Origin: UBA1081 sp964495345
Lineage (GTDB): Bacteria > Bacillota > Clostridia > Oscillospirales > Acutalibacteraceae
DNA length: 6,543 bases
Direction of reading: 5' to 3'
Assembly: GCA_964495345.1 (NCBI GenBank)
Contig: CAZBVV010000097.1
Coordinates: 1 to 6,543 of the forward strand
In this document: positions 6,423 to 6,543 of the stretch, piece by piece
Layout: every line of letters begins with the position of its first letter
How positions within the stretch are numbered: position 1 is the first letter of the stretch
Notes under the pieces: generated by a model
Database searches by the model: none
Seen by the model: the letters and a program-made list of their open reading frames with translations, nothing else
What the model was told of the DNA's origin: nothing
Translations under genes and position numbers: made by a program

Positions 6423-6507
6423 AGTGATGAGTCAGGATTAAGGAAGCCGCAAGCGGCTTGGATTTAAATAGTTCAAAAGGCGAAGCCTTTTCCTACACTC
6501 ATCACTA
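6422..6507. repeat. Palindromic repeat with 11-bp ends and two inner hairpins
   Basis: TAGTGATGAGT (6422-6432) is the exact reverse complement of ACTCATCACTA (6497-6507). Between them sit two further hairpins: AAGCCGC with GCGGCTT (6444-6459) and AAAAGGC with GCCTTTT around a GAA loop (6475-6491). The whole would fold as a closed stem with two branches. It is unrelated in sequence to the repeat at 1-108 and has no ORF. It is likely a dispersed intergenic palindromic or MITE-type element. Its left end overlaps the last T of the ackA terminator tract, suggesting insertion just behind the gene. Confidence 0.6.
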
Positions 6508-6520
6508 CTAACTACTAACT
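6504..6520. repeat. Short 7-nt tandem repeat
   Basis: ACTACTA is repeated twice and followed by a partial third copy (ACT). It overlaps the right end of the palindromic repeat and leads into AT-rich sequence to the window end, where I see nothing else. It may be a slippage product at the element's border. Confidence 0.5.
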
Positions 6521-6543
6521 CAAAAATTATTTTTTATCAATCA

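Noticed and set aside
6504..6520. Possible CRISPR or origin-type iterons
   Set aside because: Only two and a third copies of a 7-nt unit without spacers. No cas genes, and no replication initiator in the window.

Overview
This 6.5-kb window looks like ordinary chromosome from a low-to-mid-GC gut-type Firmicute, most likely a clostridial or Ruminococcus/Oscillospirales relative. The grounds are strong GGAGG-type ribosome binding sites, Firmicute-style sigma-A promoters, the presence of tmcAL (ylbM), a BmrCD-like ABC pair, and intergenic palindromic repeats of a kind I associate with this group. No taxonomic marker is present, so the assignment is an inference.

Layout. Positions 1-357 carry no gene. 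They hold a hairpin repeat with perfect 17-bp ends (1-108), a GC-rich hairpin (119-148), a compact stretch that folds as a structured RNA with a predicted loop-loop contact (151-268), and an AT-rich segment bounded by an 11-bp inverted repeat (273-357). Positions 358-5060 are a tight minus-strand operon, in transcription order tmcAL, then two half-size ABC exporter genes. Gaps are 10 nt and 1 nt, so translational coupling is likely. Positions 5061-5170 form a divergent promoter region. Positions 5171-6379 are ackA on the plus strand, followed by a clear intrinsic terminator (6394-6422). A second palindromic repeat with two inner hairpins lies at 6422-6507, with a short 7-nt tandem repeat at its edge.

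How the genes work together. The two ABC genes encode complementary halves of a heterodimeric exporter. The upstream half has lost the catalytic glutamate and the H-loop histidine but keeps LSGGQ. The downstream half keeps the catalytic residues but has LSQGQ. One composite ATP site is therefore consensus and one degenerate, as in the TM287/288 and BmrCD class. TmcAL uses acetate and ATP to acetylate the wobble cytidine of elongator tRNA-Met, and AckA interconverts acetate plus ATP with acetyl phosphate. The two acetate enzymes are transcribed divergently from promoters whose -10 boxes overlap almost completely, so they may compete for RNA polymerase. I see no obvious new protein system. The least explained parts are the non-coding left end and the two palindromic repeats.
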